64,000 bases of DNA from Hyphomicrobium sp. 12-62-95 (GTDB lineage: Bacteria > Pseudomonadota > Alphaproteobacteria > Rhizobiales > Hyphomicrobiaceae). The notes under the pieces were generated by a model. It ran no database searches. It was not told where the DNA came from and was given only the letters and a program-made list of their open reading frames with translations. Each line of letters begins with the position of its first letter. Within the stretch, counting starts at the first letter, position 1. Position numbers and translations under genes: made by a program. The stretch lies in contig NCCZ01000011.1 in NCBI GenBank assembly GCA_002279935.1, forward strand, positions 89,433 to 153,432. Reading direction: 5' to 3'. This document shows positions 8,789 to 19,469 of this stretch, piece after piece.

Positions 8789-9820
8789 GTGAGGGTCGTT
8801 CGAGTTTTGGCCATTCTAGCCATCGCGCTGCACGCCGGGCCGGCGCAGGCCACGGACCGTTCTCAATTGAGGGATCGCTGCTGGTCGCCCGCGCTATTGT
8901 CGGGAACGCTGGAGGAGAAGAAGATTACGAAGGGCGTGCGCACGTTCGATGCGCCCCTGCCCGCGATGACGCTGACACCGTTTGCGCCCGTTCCAAAAGA
9001 GTGGCGCGGGGCTATCCGGCGGGTGAAGCTGCCGCCGGGCAAAAAGCTCGTCGCGCTCACGTTCGACATGTGCGAAACGCCGGGGCAAGTGACGGGATAC
9101 GATGCGGCGCTTGTCGATTATCTGCGTGCGAATGGGATCAAGGCCACATTCTTTTCTGGCGGCAAGTGGATGCGCTCGCATGCGGAGCGGACGCAACAGT
9201 TGATGGCCGACCCGCTGTTTGAAATGGCCAACCACGCCGAGGCGCACCGTAATCTCCGGCTTTTATCCGGCAATGCTCTGAGCGAGGAAATCGAGGGCCC
9301 GCAACGGTCGTACGAAGTGCAGCGCGCAGCGCTTGGCGCTCGTGCGTGCGTGAAGGACGATCCGGCGTTTTTGTCGATCCCGCCGCGCATGGGACTTTTT
9401 CGCTTTCCGTTCGGGGCCTGCAATCAGGCGTCGCTCGACGCGGTCAACGATGCGGGATTGCTGGCCATTCAATGGGATTTGTCGACGGGTGATCCGGTGC
9501 CGGCGCAATCGGCGCAGGCGATTGCCGACGCCATGCTGCGCGCCAAGCCCGGCGCCATCATCATCGGGCACAGCAATGGGCGCGGGTTCAATACTGCGGA
9601 AGGGTTGGCGATCGCCATTCCGCAGATGAAGGCGAAGGGATACGAATTCGTCACCGTCTCGGAGCTTCTCGCCCAAGGAACGCCCGAAATCTCAGCCACG
9701 TGCTACGACACGCGCCCGGGAGACACGGACAAGTACGACACGTTCTTCAAGCCGCGTCCGGCCCAAGTTGAGCATAAGCCTGCGGAGAAGACGGATGAGT
9801 CAATCGCCCCTGCCCGTTGA
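8789..9820 (+). CDS. Secreted polysaccharide deacetylase (NodB domain)
   Basis: An exported carbohydrate esterase 4-type protein of 343 residues. A signal peptide (MRVVRVLAILAIALHAGPAQA) is followed by a NodB domain with TFDMCE (metal Asp93) and HAEAH giving His149 and His153. Family members remove acetyl groups from peptidoglycan or other glycans; the substrate here is unknown. The start is GTG at 8789, one base after the crotonase stop and with AAGGGG upstream, so the two are probably coupled. Its end overlaps the next gene. Confidence 0.87.
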   Translation: MRVVRVLAILAIALHAGPAQATDRSQLRDRCWSPALLSGTLEEKKITKGVRTFDAPLPAMTLTPFAPVPKEWRGAIRRVKLPPGKKLVALTFDMCETPGQVTGYDAALVDYLRANGIKATFFSGGKWMRSHAERTQQLMADPLFEMANHAEAHRNLRLLSGNALSEEIEGPQRSYEVQRAALGARACVKDDPAFLSIPPRMGLFRFPFGACNQASLDAVNDAGLLAIQWDLSTGDPVPAQSAQAIADAMLRAKPGAIIIGHSNGRGFNTAEGLAIAIPQMKAKGYEFVTVSELLAQGTPEISATCYDTRPGDTDKYDTFFKPRPAQVEHKPAEKTDESIAPAR

Positions 9821-10310
9821 ACGCTACGAGACCGACTTCTTCGGAGATGGGAAGGGCGCGTTGACATTGCGTCCCCTGCCGCCGGGCGAGCCGCAGAAGC
9901 TTGGACCGCTGTTTGCAGCGATCGATCCCTGGGCGAGGCTTGGCTATCCGGCGGATGCGCTGACGGCGTATTTCGGCACACTGGAGAAGAGCGCACCGCG
10001 TTACGCGATCATGGTGGGCAACGAGGTGGCCGGCGCGGCGGGCGTGCGGCTCAATTGGCTGCGTGGGCCCTACGTGCAGTTTCTCGGTATTCTGCCGCAA
10101 TACCAGAAGCGCAAGCTCGGCCAAATGTTCCTGGGGTGGCTGGCGCAAGAAGCCAGGCGGCATGGCGAGAAGAACGTCTGGGTGTTGGCTTCCACATTCA
10201 ACGAGGATGCGCTGCGATTTTATGCGGCGAACGGGTTTGAGCGGACGGGCGAGATCTCCGATCTGGTGGCGCCGGGAACGGCGGAAGTGCTCCTGCGGCG
10301 GCGGCTTTAA
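9795..10310 (+). CDS. GNAT family N-acetyltransferase
   Basis: A 171-residue acetyl-CoA-dependent acetyltransferase. The region VQFLGILPQYQKRKLGQMF matches the acetyl-CoA binding motif A (the Q/RxxGxG/A-like loop is here QKRKLG), followed by FYAANGFERTGE typical of motif B. The ATG at 9795 lies inside the end of the deacetylase gene (26-base overlap) with GGAGAAG upstream, suggesting translational coupling. The acceptor substrate is unknown. Confidence 0.82.
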   Translation: MSQSPLPVERYETDFFGDGKGALTLRPLPPGEPQKLGPLFAAIDPWARLGYPADALTAYFGTLEKSAPRYAIMVGNEVAGAAGVRLNWLRGPYVQFLGILPQYQKRKLGQMFLGWLAQEARRHGEKNVWVLASTFNEDALRFYAANGFERTGEISDLVAPGTAEVLLRRRL

Positions 10311-10728
10311 GGCGCGCGGTTGGTTTCAGGCCCCTCTTCACGATAATTCGTTGCGGCACTGCGAAAGGGACGCTGGCCGCGCTGACGCGACGCGGCCGGG
10401 GGAGTTTGGCGACTTCGATTGCGTCTGAGTTGCGGGCGGCCAATGGCCTCGAATGGCAGACTTTCGGCTGGTTCGGCGCGCGACGTCCGGCCGTCACCCA
10501 AACGGGACGGCTTTACGCTTCCGTTTTGATCCTACGCAGTTTCGCGGATGGGCCGATGCACGAGCACGGTGCAGTGCAAAAACGTTTTCAGTTGCGCGCC
10601 GGGGAATTGGATCATTAACGTTGCGACAGACAGACCTCGCCGTCTGAAGAAGAAAAAAAGCAGGGGTTTTGGAACAAGCGGATTGAACCGCACGTTCTGA
10701 TCTCACGGCCAACGTCTAGGGAGGCACT
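10311..10728. other. Gap without a supported gene
   Basis: Open reading frames here have no recognisable motif and unlikely composition. The last bases hold an AGGGAGG ribosome site for the small ORF at 10729; a promoter is expected but no clear -35/-10 pair was recognised. Confidence 0.5.
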
Positions 10729-10812
10729 ATGGGCATCGCGACACAGCTCAATATCCTGGCCGCTTGCACATCGTTTGCGTTTATCGCGGCCATCTGCTTG
10801 GGCTACGTCTGA
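10729..10812 (+). CDS. Small hydrophobic protein, 27 residues
   Basis: An ATG preceded by TAGGGAGGCACT encodes a 27-residue peptide beginning MGIATQLNILAACTSF and ending ICLGYV, which is a single membrane segment. It stands alone: about 420 bases upstream are empty and a strong terminator lies 45 bases downstream. The excellent ribosome site plus terminator argue for expression. I do not recognise a family; it may be one of the short single-span membrane proteins common in bacteria. Confidence 0.55.
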   Translation: MGIATQLNILAACTSFAFIAAICLGYV

Positions 10813-10857
10813 CGCGCTAATTGCGCGCGGACGCAAGCCTAACGACGCCCAATAAAG

Positions 10858-10889
10858 AAAAGCGCGGGAAGCCCTCTTCCCGCGCTTTT
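10858..10889 (+). terminator. Strong bidirectional terminator
   Basis: A perfect 14-bp stem AAAAGCGCGGGAAG/CTTCCCGCGCTTTT (10858-10871 with 10876-10889) with a CCCT loop and A and T runs on both sides. It serves the small ORF on the plus strand and the convergent membrane protein gene on the minus strand. Confidence 0.92.
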
Positions 10890-10915
10890 CATTTGATCTG
10901 CCGATTTGCGTGCAA

Positions 10916-11260
10916 CTAGCGCTTGGCGAAGTAGCCGAGAACCGCACCGATAATGACGGCCCAGCGGTCGGGCACCTTGCTCCAGGGAAGATCGGGCACG
11001 AGCGGCGGCACAAATGTCCAGATGGCGGCGAAGATGAGCGCGAGCACCAGCGTGGCCGACAGCGTTGCGCTCGACGGCGTCGACACATCCTTGATGACTT
11101 GAGCACCGATGACGCCGATCAGAAAGACGATGACCGAAACGACAACGGCGTAGACGAAGATCGATAGATCGCCCTTGATCGGGATATATCCCATCACGGT
11201 CTGGCCGATGAAGTATGCGCCTACGACCTGCAAAAGTAGCAGCACCAAACGTCCGAGCAT
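10916..11260 (-). CDS. Small integral membrane protein, unknown function
   Basis: A 114-residue protein with about four hydrophobic segments (near residues 1-22, 32-56, 65-85 and 100-112) and a short cytoplasmic tail ending FAKR. ATG 11260 is chosen because GGGGGA lies about 5 bases upstream; ATG 11272 would add four residues. No motif or family is recognised. It lies downstream of the broken metH gene in the same direction, with a 140-base gap, so it need not be in that operon. Confidence 0.72.
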   Translation of the reverse strand: MLGRLVLLLLQVVGAYFIGQTVMGYIPIKGDLSIFVYAVVVSVIVFLIGVIGAQVIKDVSTPSSATLSATLVLALIFAAIWTFVPPLVPDLPWSKVPDRWAVIIGAVLGYFAKR

Positions 11261-11403
11261 GTGTTCCCCCATTGTGTGGGCGACTAACCCGACCCGAGTC
11301 GCCCGCATGTGCTCGCGGACGCTAACACGCGTTTTATGACGGGCAAACAACGCCGTTTTCCCGTCAGCGGAGAAACCGGTTTTCGTGGCCGGAGAAGAGA
11401 CTT

Positions 11404-14050
<2,647 letters not shown>

Positions 14051-14060
14051 TCTGGATTTC

Positions 14061-14468
14061 CTACTTCTTTGACCGAAAACGGTGGAGTTGCAGAGGCCGA
14101 ACCTCGGCGATGCGTTCGAAATCCACGTCGTCGTGGATGAGCGTTAGATCGTTTTGGATTGCTGTGTGTGCGATCAGGCAGTCGAAGACATTCATGAGCG
14201 TAATGCCGCGGCGGCGCAGATCAAAAACGATCTGGGCGCTCTCGCTCCAGGCTGATTGCGGCACATCGAGCAACGTTTCGGCTGCCAGCAGGCGGCGCAG
14301 GCGCGACAATTCTTTCTCATCGCGCGCACCGTTCAGAAGTTCGAATTCTGTCATCCGCGATAGCGCGACGGGCCCCCCGTCAACGAGTTGATCGTAGCGC
14401 TCCGCAACGCGGCCGGTGTTGTCCCGCAAAAGATGGATGAGTGCGGAGGTATCAACGAGAAAAGTCAC
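14061..14468 (-). CDS. vapC: VapC-type PIN domain ribonuclease toxin
   Basis: A 135-residue PIN-domain protein, the toxin of a type II toxin-antitoxin pair; VapC enzymes cut RNA, often tRNA. The acidic active-site pattern is visible: [12 protein letters not shown] at the start, E in [10 protein letters not shown] in [11 protein letters not shown] and DDVDFERI near the end. The start is GTG at 14468, within the end of vapB (17-base overlap). The pair lies between the two halves of metH, 10 bases upstream of the second half. Confidence 0.88.
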   Translation of the reverse strand: MTFLVDTSALIHLLRDNTGRVAERYDQLVDGGPVALSRMTEFELLNGARDEKELSRLRRLLAAETLLDVPQSAWSESAQIVFDLRRRGITLMNVFDCLIAHTAIQNDLTLIHDDVDFERIAEVRPLQLHRFRSKK

Positions 14469-14673
14469 GGCCGCGCCTCTGTTTGACGGGATCAAATCCC
14501 TCGGCAAATTCGAACTGACCGGCATATCGCGAGAGTGACCTGGCCCGCGCCTTTTCGGAACTGACAAAGGATTCCAGAGCCTTTTTCACGGCTTCGCGCT
14601 TGGTCGTCACGCCGGCAATTCTCATGGCTTCGTCGACCAGTTCATCGTCTAGATCAATATTCGTGCGTCCCAT
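14452..14673 (-). CDS. vapB: VapB-family antitoxin
   Basis: A 73-residue protein beginning MGRTNIDLDDELVDEAMRIA, the N-terminal signature of VapB antitoxins of the VapB/DUF2191 type, with a ribbon-helix-helix-like start for DNA binding and a C-terminal tail ([15 protein letters not shown]) expected to block the toxin. It precedes and overlaps vapC, as usual. These pairs normally repress their own promoter; the palindromic-looking GTATAATGGATGTGTATCATAC at 14693-14713, just upstream of the start, is a candidate operator. Confidence 0.87.
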   Translation of the reverse strand: MGRTNIDLDDELVDEAMRIAGVTTKREAVKKALESFVSSEKARARSLSRYAGQFEFAEGFDPVKQRRGRDFSR

Positions 14674-14692
14674 GGGCTCTTTCATTCGTTGG

Positions 14693-14713
14693 TGTATAAT
14701 GGATGTGTATCAT
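14693..14713 (-). promoter_or_regulatory. Candidate vapBC operator/promoter
   Basis: Twenty bases upstream of vapB there is an imperfect inverted repeat with GTATAAT and ATCATAC arms in an AT-rich patch unlike its GC-rich surroundings. Position and symmetry suit self-repression by VapBC; this is inference. Confidence 0.4.
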
Positions 14714-14728
14714 ACACATTTGGCGACG

Positions 14729-15790
14729 TCACCCGCCGACGAAGGGCTCGAGGCCGGAGAGGCGCATTTTGGGGGTGAGCTTGGTGACCTTGCGCGGGGG
14801 ATAGGCTTTCACGTGCTCGGCGATGTGGGCAATGTGGTCGGGCGTGGAGCCGCAGCAGCCGCCCATGATGTTGATGAGGCCGTCTTTCGCCCAGGGTTCG
14901 GTTTTGCAGGCCATGTCGTCGGGCGTCTCGTCGTATTCGCCCATGGCATTGGGGAGGCCGGCGTTGGGATAGGCGGAGATGCGGCACTCGGCGACTTGGG
15001 CGAGTTCGGCGATGTAGGGGCGCATCAGTTCCGCACCCAGCGCGCAGTTGAGGCCGACGGAGAACGGCTTCAGGTGGCGCATGGAGTAATAGAAGGCTTC
15101 CGCCGTCTGGCCGGAGAGCGTGCGGCCCGAGCGGTCGGTGATGGTGCCCGACAGCATGATCGGGAGTTCGAGATCGAGTTCGTCGAAGACGTCGAGGGTC
15201 GCGAAGCCCGCGGCCTTGGCGTTCAACGTATCGAAGATGGTTTCGATCAAGATGATGTCGGAGCCGCCCTTGACGAGTGCGCGGACCTGCTCGGTGTAGG
15301 CTTCGCGCAGTTCGTCGAACGACGTGTTGCGAAAGCCGGGGTCGTTCACCTGCGGGGAGATCGACGCGGTGCGGTTCGTCGGGCCGACGGCGCCGGCGAC
15401 GAAGCGGGGCTTGTCCGGCGTCAGCTTGTTGTATTTATCGCAGGCGGCTCGGGCGAGCTTGGCGGCCTCAAAGTTGATCTCATACGCGAGCGCTTCCATG
15501 CCGTAGTCGGCCATGGAGATCACCTGCGCGTTAAACGTGTTGGTCTCGATGATATCGGCGCCGGCGGCGAGATATTGCTCGTGGATGTCCTGGATGATCT
15601 TCGGCTGGGTGAGCACGAGGAGATCGTTGTTGCCCTTCACGTCGCGCGACCAGTCAGCGAAGCGCGGCCCGCGATAGTCGGCTTCCTCCAGCTTATGGCG
15701 CTGGATCATGGTGCCCATGGCGCCATCGATGATGAGGATGCGCTCGGAGGCGGCCTTTTCGAGGGCGGCGTAGCTAGGGAGGCGCTTCAT
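14729..15790 (-). CDS. metH: Methionine synthase, homocysteine-binding (N-terminal) part
   Basis: A 353-residue separate protein corresponding to the Hcy-binding barrel of MetH. It has DGAMGTMIQ near the start, the zinc cysteine in GLNCALG and the CC pair in [12 protein letters not shown]. It ends naturally at MRLSGLEPF plus four residues, which in fused MetH is the linker before the pterin domain. The ATG at 15790 is chosen; a TTG at 15805 is also in frame. The second half of the enzyme lies downstream, separated by vapBC, and is frameshifted, so the function of this half is in doubt. Confidence 0.92.
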   Translation of the reverse strand: MKRLPSYAALEKAASERILIIDGAMGTMIQRHKLEEADYRGPRFADWSRDVKGNNDLLVLTQPKIIQDIHEQYLAAGADIIETNTFNAQVISMADYGMEALAYEINFEAAKLARAACDKYNKLTPDKPRFVAGAVGPTNRTASISPQVNDPGFRNTSFDELREAYTEQVRALVKGGSDIILIETIFDTLNAKAAGFATLDVFDELDLELPIMLSGTITDRSGRTLSGQTAEAFYYSMRHLKPFSVGLNCALGAELMRPYIAELAQVAECRISAYPNAGLPNAMGEYDETPDDMACKTEPWAKDGLINIMGGCCGSTPDHIAHIAEHVKAYPPRKVTKLTPKMRLSGLEPFVGG

Positions 15791-15857
15791 TGTTGAAACT
15801 TTCAATGCAAGTTTGGAGCGTGTGATGCTGCGGTGGGGATGCTGCCCCTCACCCCAT

Positions 15858-15889
15858 CCCTCTCCCCATCGAGGTCGATGGGGAGAGGG
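15858..15889. repeat. Perfect 15-bp inverted repeat between metF and metH
   Basis: Arms CCCTCTCCCCATCGA and TCGATGGGGAGAGGG separated by GG; a further CCCCTCACCCCAT precedes it on the plus strand. This C-rich composition is typical of dispersed intergenic hairpins in alphaproteobacteria. T-rich sequence lies only on the plus-strand side, away from the operon direction, so it may stabilise or attenuate RNA rather than end it. Confidence 0.7.
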
Positions 15890-15898
15890 GGTCTTTTC

Positions 15899-16828
15899 TT
15901 ACGCGATCATGATGCGGCGGTCTTCGAGGGGGGCGGTGTGGAGGGGGCGTAACCCAAGCAAGTGGCAGATCGCATAGACGAGATCGGGGCGGTTGAGTGA
16001 GTAGAAGTGGAAGGACTTGATGCCTTCGTCGACGAGCTGCATGACCTGTTCGGTTGCGACCGCGGAGGCGACCATCTTGGTCGTCTCGGGATCGTTATCG
16101 AGGCCTTCAAAGCGGCGGGCGAGCCAAGCCGGTACGGTCGCGCCAGCGCGGACGGCGAAGCCCGCAACCTGACGGAAATTGTGGATCGGCACGATGCCCG
16201 GCGTGATCGGTACCCAGATGCCGGCGGCACGGGCGCGTTCGAGGAAGCGCAGGTAGTGTGCGTTATCGAAGCCGAATTGCGTGATGATGCGGTCGGCGCC
16301 GGCATCGACCTTGGCTTTGAGATTGTCCATGTCGGCCTGGAGCGTCTGGCTCTCGGGATGCTTTTCGGGATAGCCGGCCACCGAGATCTCGAAGTTGGCG
16401 ATCTTTTTCAGGCCGGCGACGAGTTCGGCCGCGTTCACATAACCGCCGGGATGGGGTTCGTACTTCTGACCAGCGCCGGATGCGGGATCGCCGCGCAGGG
16501 CCACGATGTGGCGGACGCCCGCATTCCAATAGGCTTGCGCGACGGCGTTGACTTCCTCGCGGGTGGCATCGACGCAGGTGAGATGGGCGGCGGGGCGGAG
16601 TGCCGTTTCCTTGACGATGCGCTCGACGGTGGCGTGCGTGCGCTCGCGCGTCGTGCCGCCGGCGCCATAGGTGACGGAGACGAATTCAGGGGCGAGCGGG
16701 GCTAAGCGATTGATCGCGGTCCACAGCTGCTCTTCCATCTTTTCCGTCTTGGGCGGAAAGAATTCGAACGAGACGCCGATTTCGCCGGCGCCCAATAGGC
16801 GGCTTTTGCGTTCCTTGCCCTCGACCAT
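15899..16828 (-). CDS. metF: 5,10-methylenetetrahydrofolate reductase
   Basis: Reduces methylenetetrahydrofolate to methyltetrahydrofolate with FAD, supplying MetH. The 309-residue protein has the family motifs VSFEFFPPKTEKMEEQLW, SVTYGAGGTTRERT, HIVALRGDPASG and ITQFGFDN in order. Its ATG overlaps the TGA of the regulator gene (TGATG), indicating translational coupling. The metH pieces lie downstream, so methyl-donor and acceptor steps are co-transcribed. Confidence 0.95.
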   Translation of the reverse strand: MVEGKERKSRLLGAGEIGVSFEFFPPKTEKMEEQLWTAINRLAPLAPEFVSVTYGAGGTTRERTHATVERIVKETALRPAAHLTCVDATREEVNAVAQAYWNAGVRHIVALRGDPASGAGQKYEPHPGGYVNAAELVAGLKKIANFEISVAGYPEKHPESQTLQADMDNLKAKVDAGADRIITQFGFDNAHYLRFLERARAAGIWVPITPGIVPIHNFRQVAGFAVRAGATVPAWLARRFEGLDNDPETTKMVASAVATEQVMQLVDEGIKSFHFYSLNRPDLVYAICHLLGLRPLHTAPLEDRRIMIA

Positions 16829-17853
16829 CAGCGGGCCTCCTCGATGTGGCGGGACGCGATGCCCGCTTTTTTGGTTGCGTTCGAAATCGTGGCTGCGGGC
16901 CGCTCGGCGACCCAGAGCGAAACCGTGAGCGCCGGCTGGTCCGAACCGCCTTCGCGGCTCAGGAGTTCAGTGCGCTTTAGGTCGAGACCGGCGGCAGCCG
17001 TCCATTGCGCGACCTGATCGGCGGCGAGACCCAGACGCTTATGGGCGTGTTCCTCGCGCAGGAATTCCAGATCGTGCGGGGCGAAGTCGACGATCAGGAG
17101 CTTACCACCCGGCGACAGGATGCGCGCGGCTTCGGAGATCGCGGCACCGGGTTCGGCGAGGAAGTGAAGCACCTGATGCATGATCACGGCATCCGCGACG
17201 CCGTCCTGCAGGGTGAGATCGTAGAGGTCGCCATGGCGAACTTCGGTGTTGCGGTGTCCGGCGGCGGAGAGCTTGCTTTCGGCGTAGGCCAGCATCGACT
17301 GATTGAGGTCGAAGCCGATGCCGCGCTCGTAGCGGCCGGAGAAGAGATCGAGGATGCGGCCGGTGCCCGTGCCCAGATCCACGAACAGGCGGAAGGGCCC
17401 GTTACCGAGTGCTGTGAGCATCGCTTTTTCGACGGCGGCTTCGGGGACGTAGAGGCTGCGGATGCTGTCCCAGTCGGCGGCGTGGGTTTTGAAGTAGGCC
17501 TGGGCGGATTGCTCTCGATCGCGCTTTAAAGCTTCGAGGCGGTCGCGGTCGCGACGGGCTTGGGCGTCGCTGCCTTCGACGGCGGCGATCAGCCGGCGGG
17601 CGAGATGGCCGCCGGCGGTGCGGTCGGAGACGTGGAAATAGACCCAGCTGCCGTCGCGGAAGCGCTCGATGAGGCCGGCTTCGGTGAGGAGCTTCAGGTG
17701 CCGGGACAGGCGGGGCTGGCTCTGGCCGAGGATCTGGGTGAGGTCCTTGACCGAGAGTTCGCTGCGCGAGAGCAGGAGCAGGATGCGCAGGCGCGTCGGC
17801 TCGGCAGCGGCCTTGAGGGCTGCGACGAGGTCGGACATGGGGAGCGCTTCGGT
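16828..17853 (-). CDS. sahR: ArsR-family regulator fused to SAM-dependent methyltransferase (SahR-like)
   Basis: The N-terminal third is an ArsR winged helix (SDLVAALKAAAEPTRLRILLLL, then LGQSQPRLSRHLKLLTEAGL), and the rest a class I methyltransferase fold with FVDLGTGTGRILDLF and VIMHQVLHFLAEP. SahR-type regulators with this location control the methionine cycle in Proteobacteria and respond to S-adenosylhomocysteine; the methyltransferase-like fold could be the sensor. Assignment to SahR is from fold plus operon (metF, metH). GTG 17853 has GGAG upstream; ATG 17889 falls in the operator and ATG 17838 is also possible. Confidence 0.82.
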   Translation of the reverse strand, partial: TEALPMSDLVAALKAAAEPTRLRILLLLSRSELSVKDLTQILGQSQPRLSRHLKLLTEAGLIERFRDGSWVYFHVSDRTAGGHLARRLIAAVEGSDAQARRDRDRLEALKRDREQSAQAYFKTHAADWDSIRSLYVPEAAVEKAMLTALGNGPFRLFVDLGTGTGRILDLFSGRYERGIGFDLNQSMLAYAESKLSAAGHRNTEVRHGDLYDLTLQDGVADAVIMHQVLHFLAEPGAAISEAARILSPGGKLLIVDFAPHDLEFLREEHAHKRLGLAADQVAQWTAAAGLDLKRTELLSREGGSDQPALTVSLWVAERPAATISNATKKAGIASRHIEEAR

Positions 17854-17885
17854 CACCTGGATCTCCGGGGCGGCATTCCGGAGAG

Positions 17886-17905
17886 ACATAAAGATATGTT
17901 TATGT
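17886..17905. promoter_or_regulatory. Candidate SahR operator
   Basis: The 20-bp sequence ACATAAAGATATGTTTATGT has perfect 7-bp arms (ACATAAA/TTTATGT) around a near-symmetric centre, in an otherwise GC-rich region just upstream of the regulator start. It is the expected kind and place of site for autoregulation of the sahR-metF-metH operon. Confidence 0.72.
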
Positions 17906-18041
17906 CCGTCAAGGACAAAGTTGGGCCGGGGGCGAATGTCCCACCGGGAACAGCATTCGGACACACCTTAACCCAGCATCAAGATTACCAAAGCTAATGT
18001 TGCGGCTGCTTCCCATCCGCCCTGTTTTCCGGAGCTTTTCC

Positions 18042-18641
18042 ATGCGCCTTTCAGCGATCGACCGCATGACGCCGTCGATGCCTGATTTTGCCGATTTGCA
18101 CGTCACCATCGAACAGCTGCCGGCCCGCCGGACGACTGGCATTCTCCTCGGCGTTCTTTTGCTGTTCGCCGCGGCCCTGCTGTCTCCGTTCTACATGATT
18201 GCGACGACGGCGTTGGCCGATCAGGCGCTGCGGGACGCGGTGTCGACGCGGCCGGTCGCATCGCTGCAAATTCTCACTGGGCTCGCATTTTGGCTCGTAC
18301 TGCTTGGTTTTCCGATCTATCGCCTGCTCAACACGTTGACCCGTAGCCGCACCATCGAAATGGCCGATGGGCGCGTCACCGTTGTCGACCGGGCGTTTGG
18401 GCAGGCCACATCCTGGTCGGCCCCCATGACTGAGTTTCTGGGTATCGCGCCGTTTCTGAGGGCGTCGCTGTCGGGCGTGCGGCATGAACTGGTGCTCGTG
18501 CATCCAGATCGTTCGCGGTCACTGCTGATCGCCATGGCGCCGCGGCTGATGCAGTCTGAGGTGGATCAGGTTGGCGGTGCTCTTGGCTTGCCGGAATTGG
18601 CACCGCAAATGCTCCGTCAACGTCCGCTTTCAGCGGCATGA
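18042..18641 (+). CDS. Membrane protein of unknown function
   Basis: A 199-residue protein with two membrane segments (about residues 34-58 and 80-102) followed by a soluble domain of about 90 residues containing the pattern TIEMADGRVTVVDR and HELVLVHPDRSRSLLIAM, a PH-like beta layout but not a recognised family. ATG 18042 is chosen for the GGAG 7 bases upstream; ATG 17997 is possible. It is divergent from sahR. No function can be given. Confidence 0.7.
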   Translation: MRLSAIDRMTPSMPDFADLHVTIEQLPARRTTGILLGVLLLFAAALLSPFYMIATTALADQALRDAVSTRPVASLQILTGLAFWLVLLGFPIYRLLNTLTRSRTIEMADGRVTVVDRAFGQATSWSAPMTEFLGIAPFLRASLSGVRHELVLVHPDRSRSLLIAMAPRLMQSEVDQVGGALGLPELAPQMLRQRPLSAA

Positions 18642-18800
18642 AACGGGGTGGCCGGGCCCCGTGCCGCTTGGCATCCGTGCGAGCATTTGACGGGATCGCC
18701 GCAGAGTGGTGTAGGTTCTTCCAGCGAGCCCACAAGGCCACCGCCGTGCCGCATTCGGGCGTCATGGTTTTGGGGATGCCAACGCCCTCGCGGGTCAGAC

Positions 18801-19394
18801 ATGAGTACTTCTGAGATGCACATTTCGTTTCGTCAGCCGGCTGGATTGCGCACGCTGCTCACCTGCGCCGCACTTGTTCTGACGGCATTGCCGGCCTGGG
18901 CCGAGACACCGGCTGCTTACATGCAGCGGGTTGCCAATGAATTGGTTTCTGCGTCGCGATCGAGTTCGGCCACATCTTTCCAAACCGCACTGCGCAGCCA
19001 TGCGGATCTCCCCTCGATCGGACTCTCCGCGCTCGGCTCTTACGCCAACCGTCTCGCGAAGGCGGACCGGCCGGCCTACTACACCGGCATGGTGAATTGG
19101 ATCGCGCGTTATGCGGCCAAGGAATCGCCGAAGTATCCGGTCGCCAAGGCGGTCGTCGTCGGACAGTCCGCGGGGACAGGCGGCATCACGTATGTCGATA
19201 CGGCCGTGACGCTTCGGAATGGCTCGGCTTATGATGTGCGCTGGACCATTGTGCGGCGCGGCAGCACGTACAAAGTGCGGGAAGCTGAAATCCTGATGTT
19301 CCAGATGACGACGGTGCTCGGCAATCTGTTCCAGGATTACATCAGCAAGAACCAGGACAATCCGCGCGCACTCGTGGCCGCGCTCAATCAGTGA
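18801..19394 (+). CDS. MlaC/Ttg2D-like periplasmic lipid-binding protein
   Basis: A 197-residue exported protein (signal LRTLLTCAALVLTALPAWA, cut before ETPAAY) of the MlaC / toluene-tolerance family. MlaC ferries phospholipid between the outer membrane and an inner-membrane ABC transporter; HpnM in hopanoid clusters is a relative. No mlaFEDB genes are nearby, so it is a solitary copy. The C-terminal segment VREAEILMFQMTTVLGNLF is divergent from typical MlaC, which lowers certainty. A terminator follows directly. Confidence 0.72.
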   Translation: MSTSEMHISFRQPAGLRTLLTCAALVLTALPAWAETPAAYMQRVANELVSASRSSSATSFQTALRSHADLPSIGLSALGSYANRLAKADRPAYYTGMVNWIARYAAKESPKYPVAKAVVVGQSAGTGGITYVDTAVTLRNGSAYDVRWTIVRRGSTYKVREAEILMFQMTTVLGNLFQDYISKNQDNPRALVAALNQ

Positions 19395-19416
19395 CGCCGC
19401 AGTGATTGACGGTGCA

Positions 19417-19450
19417 AAAAAGGCCGCCCGGTGGGGCGGCCTTTTTCTTT
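19417..19450 (+). terminator. Rho-independent terminator
   Basis: A 13-bp perfect stem AAAAAGGCCGCCC/GGGCGGCCTTTTT (19417-19429 with 19434-19446) with a GGTG loop and a T-rich tail, 23 bases after the MlaC-like gene and 20 bases from the end of the convergent gene; likely bidirectional. Confidence 0.9.
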
Positions 19451-19469
19451 TGCCGGGTGATGCTTGAAA

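Noticed and set aside
14600..15796. Plus-strand frame opposite the metH N-terminal part
   Set aside because: Shadow of a well-recognised gene on the other strand.
15806..15898. SAM-type riboswitch before metH
   Set aside because: The region is a simple long hairpin, without the pseudoknot-like pattern of SAM-II or other known classes.
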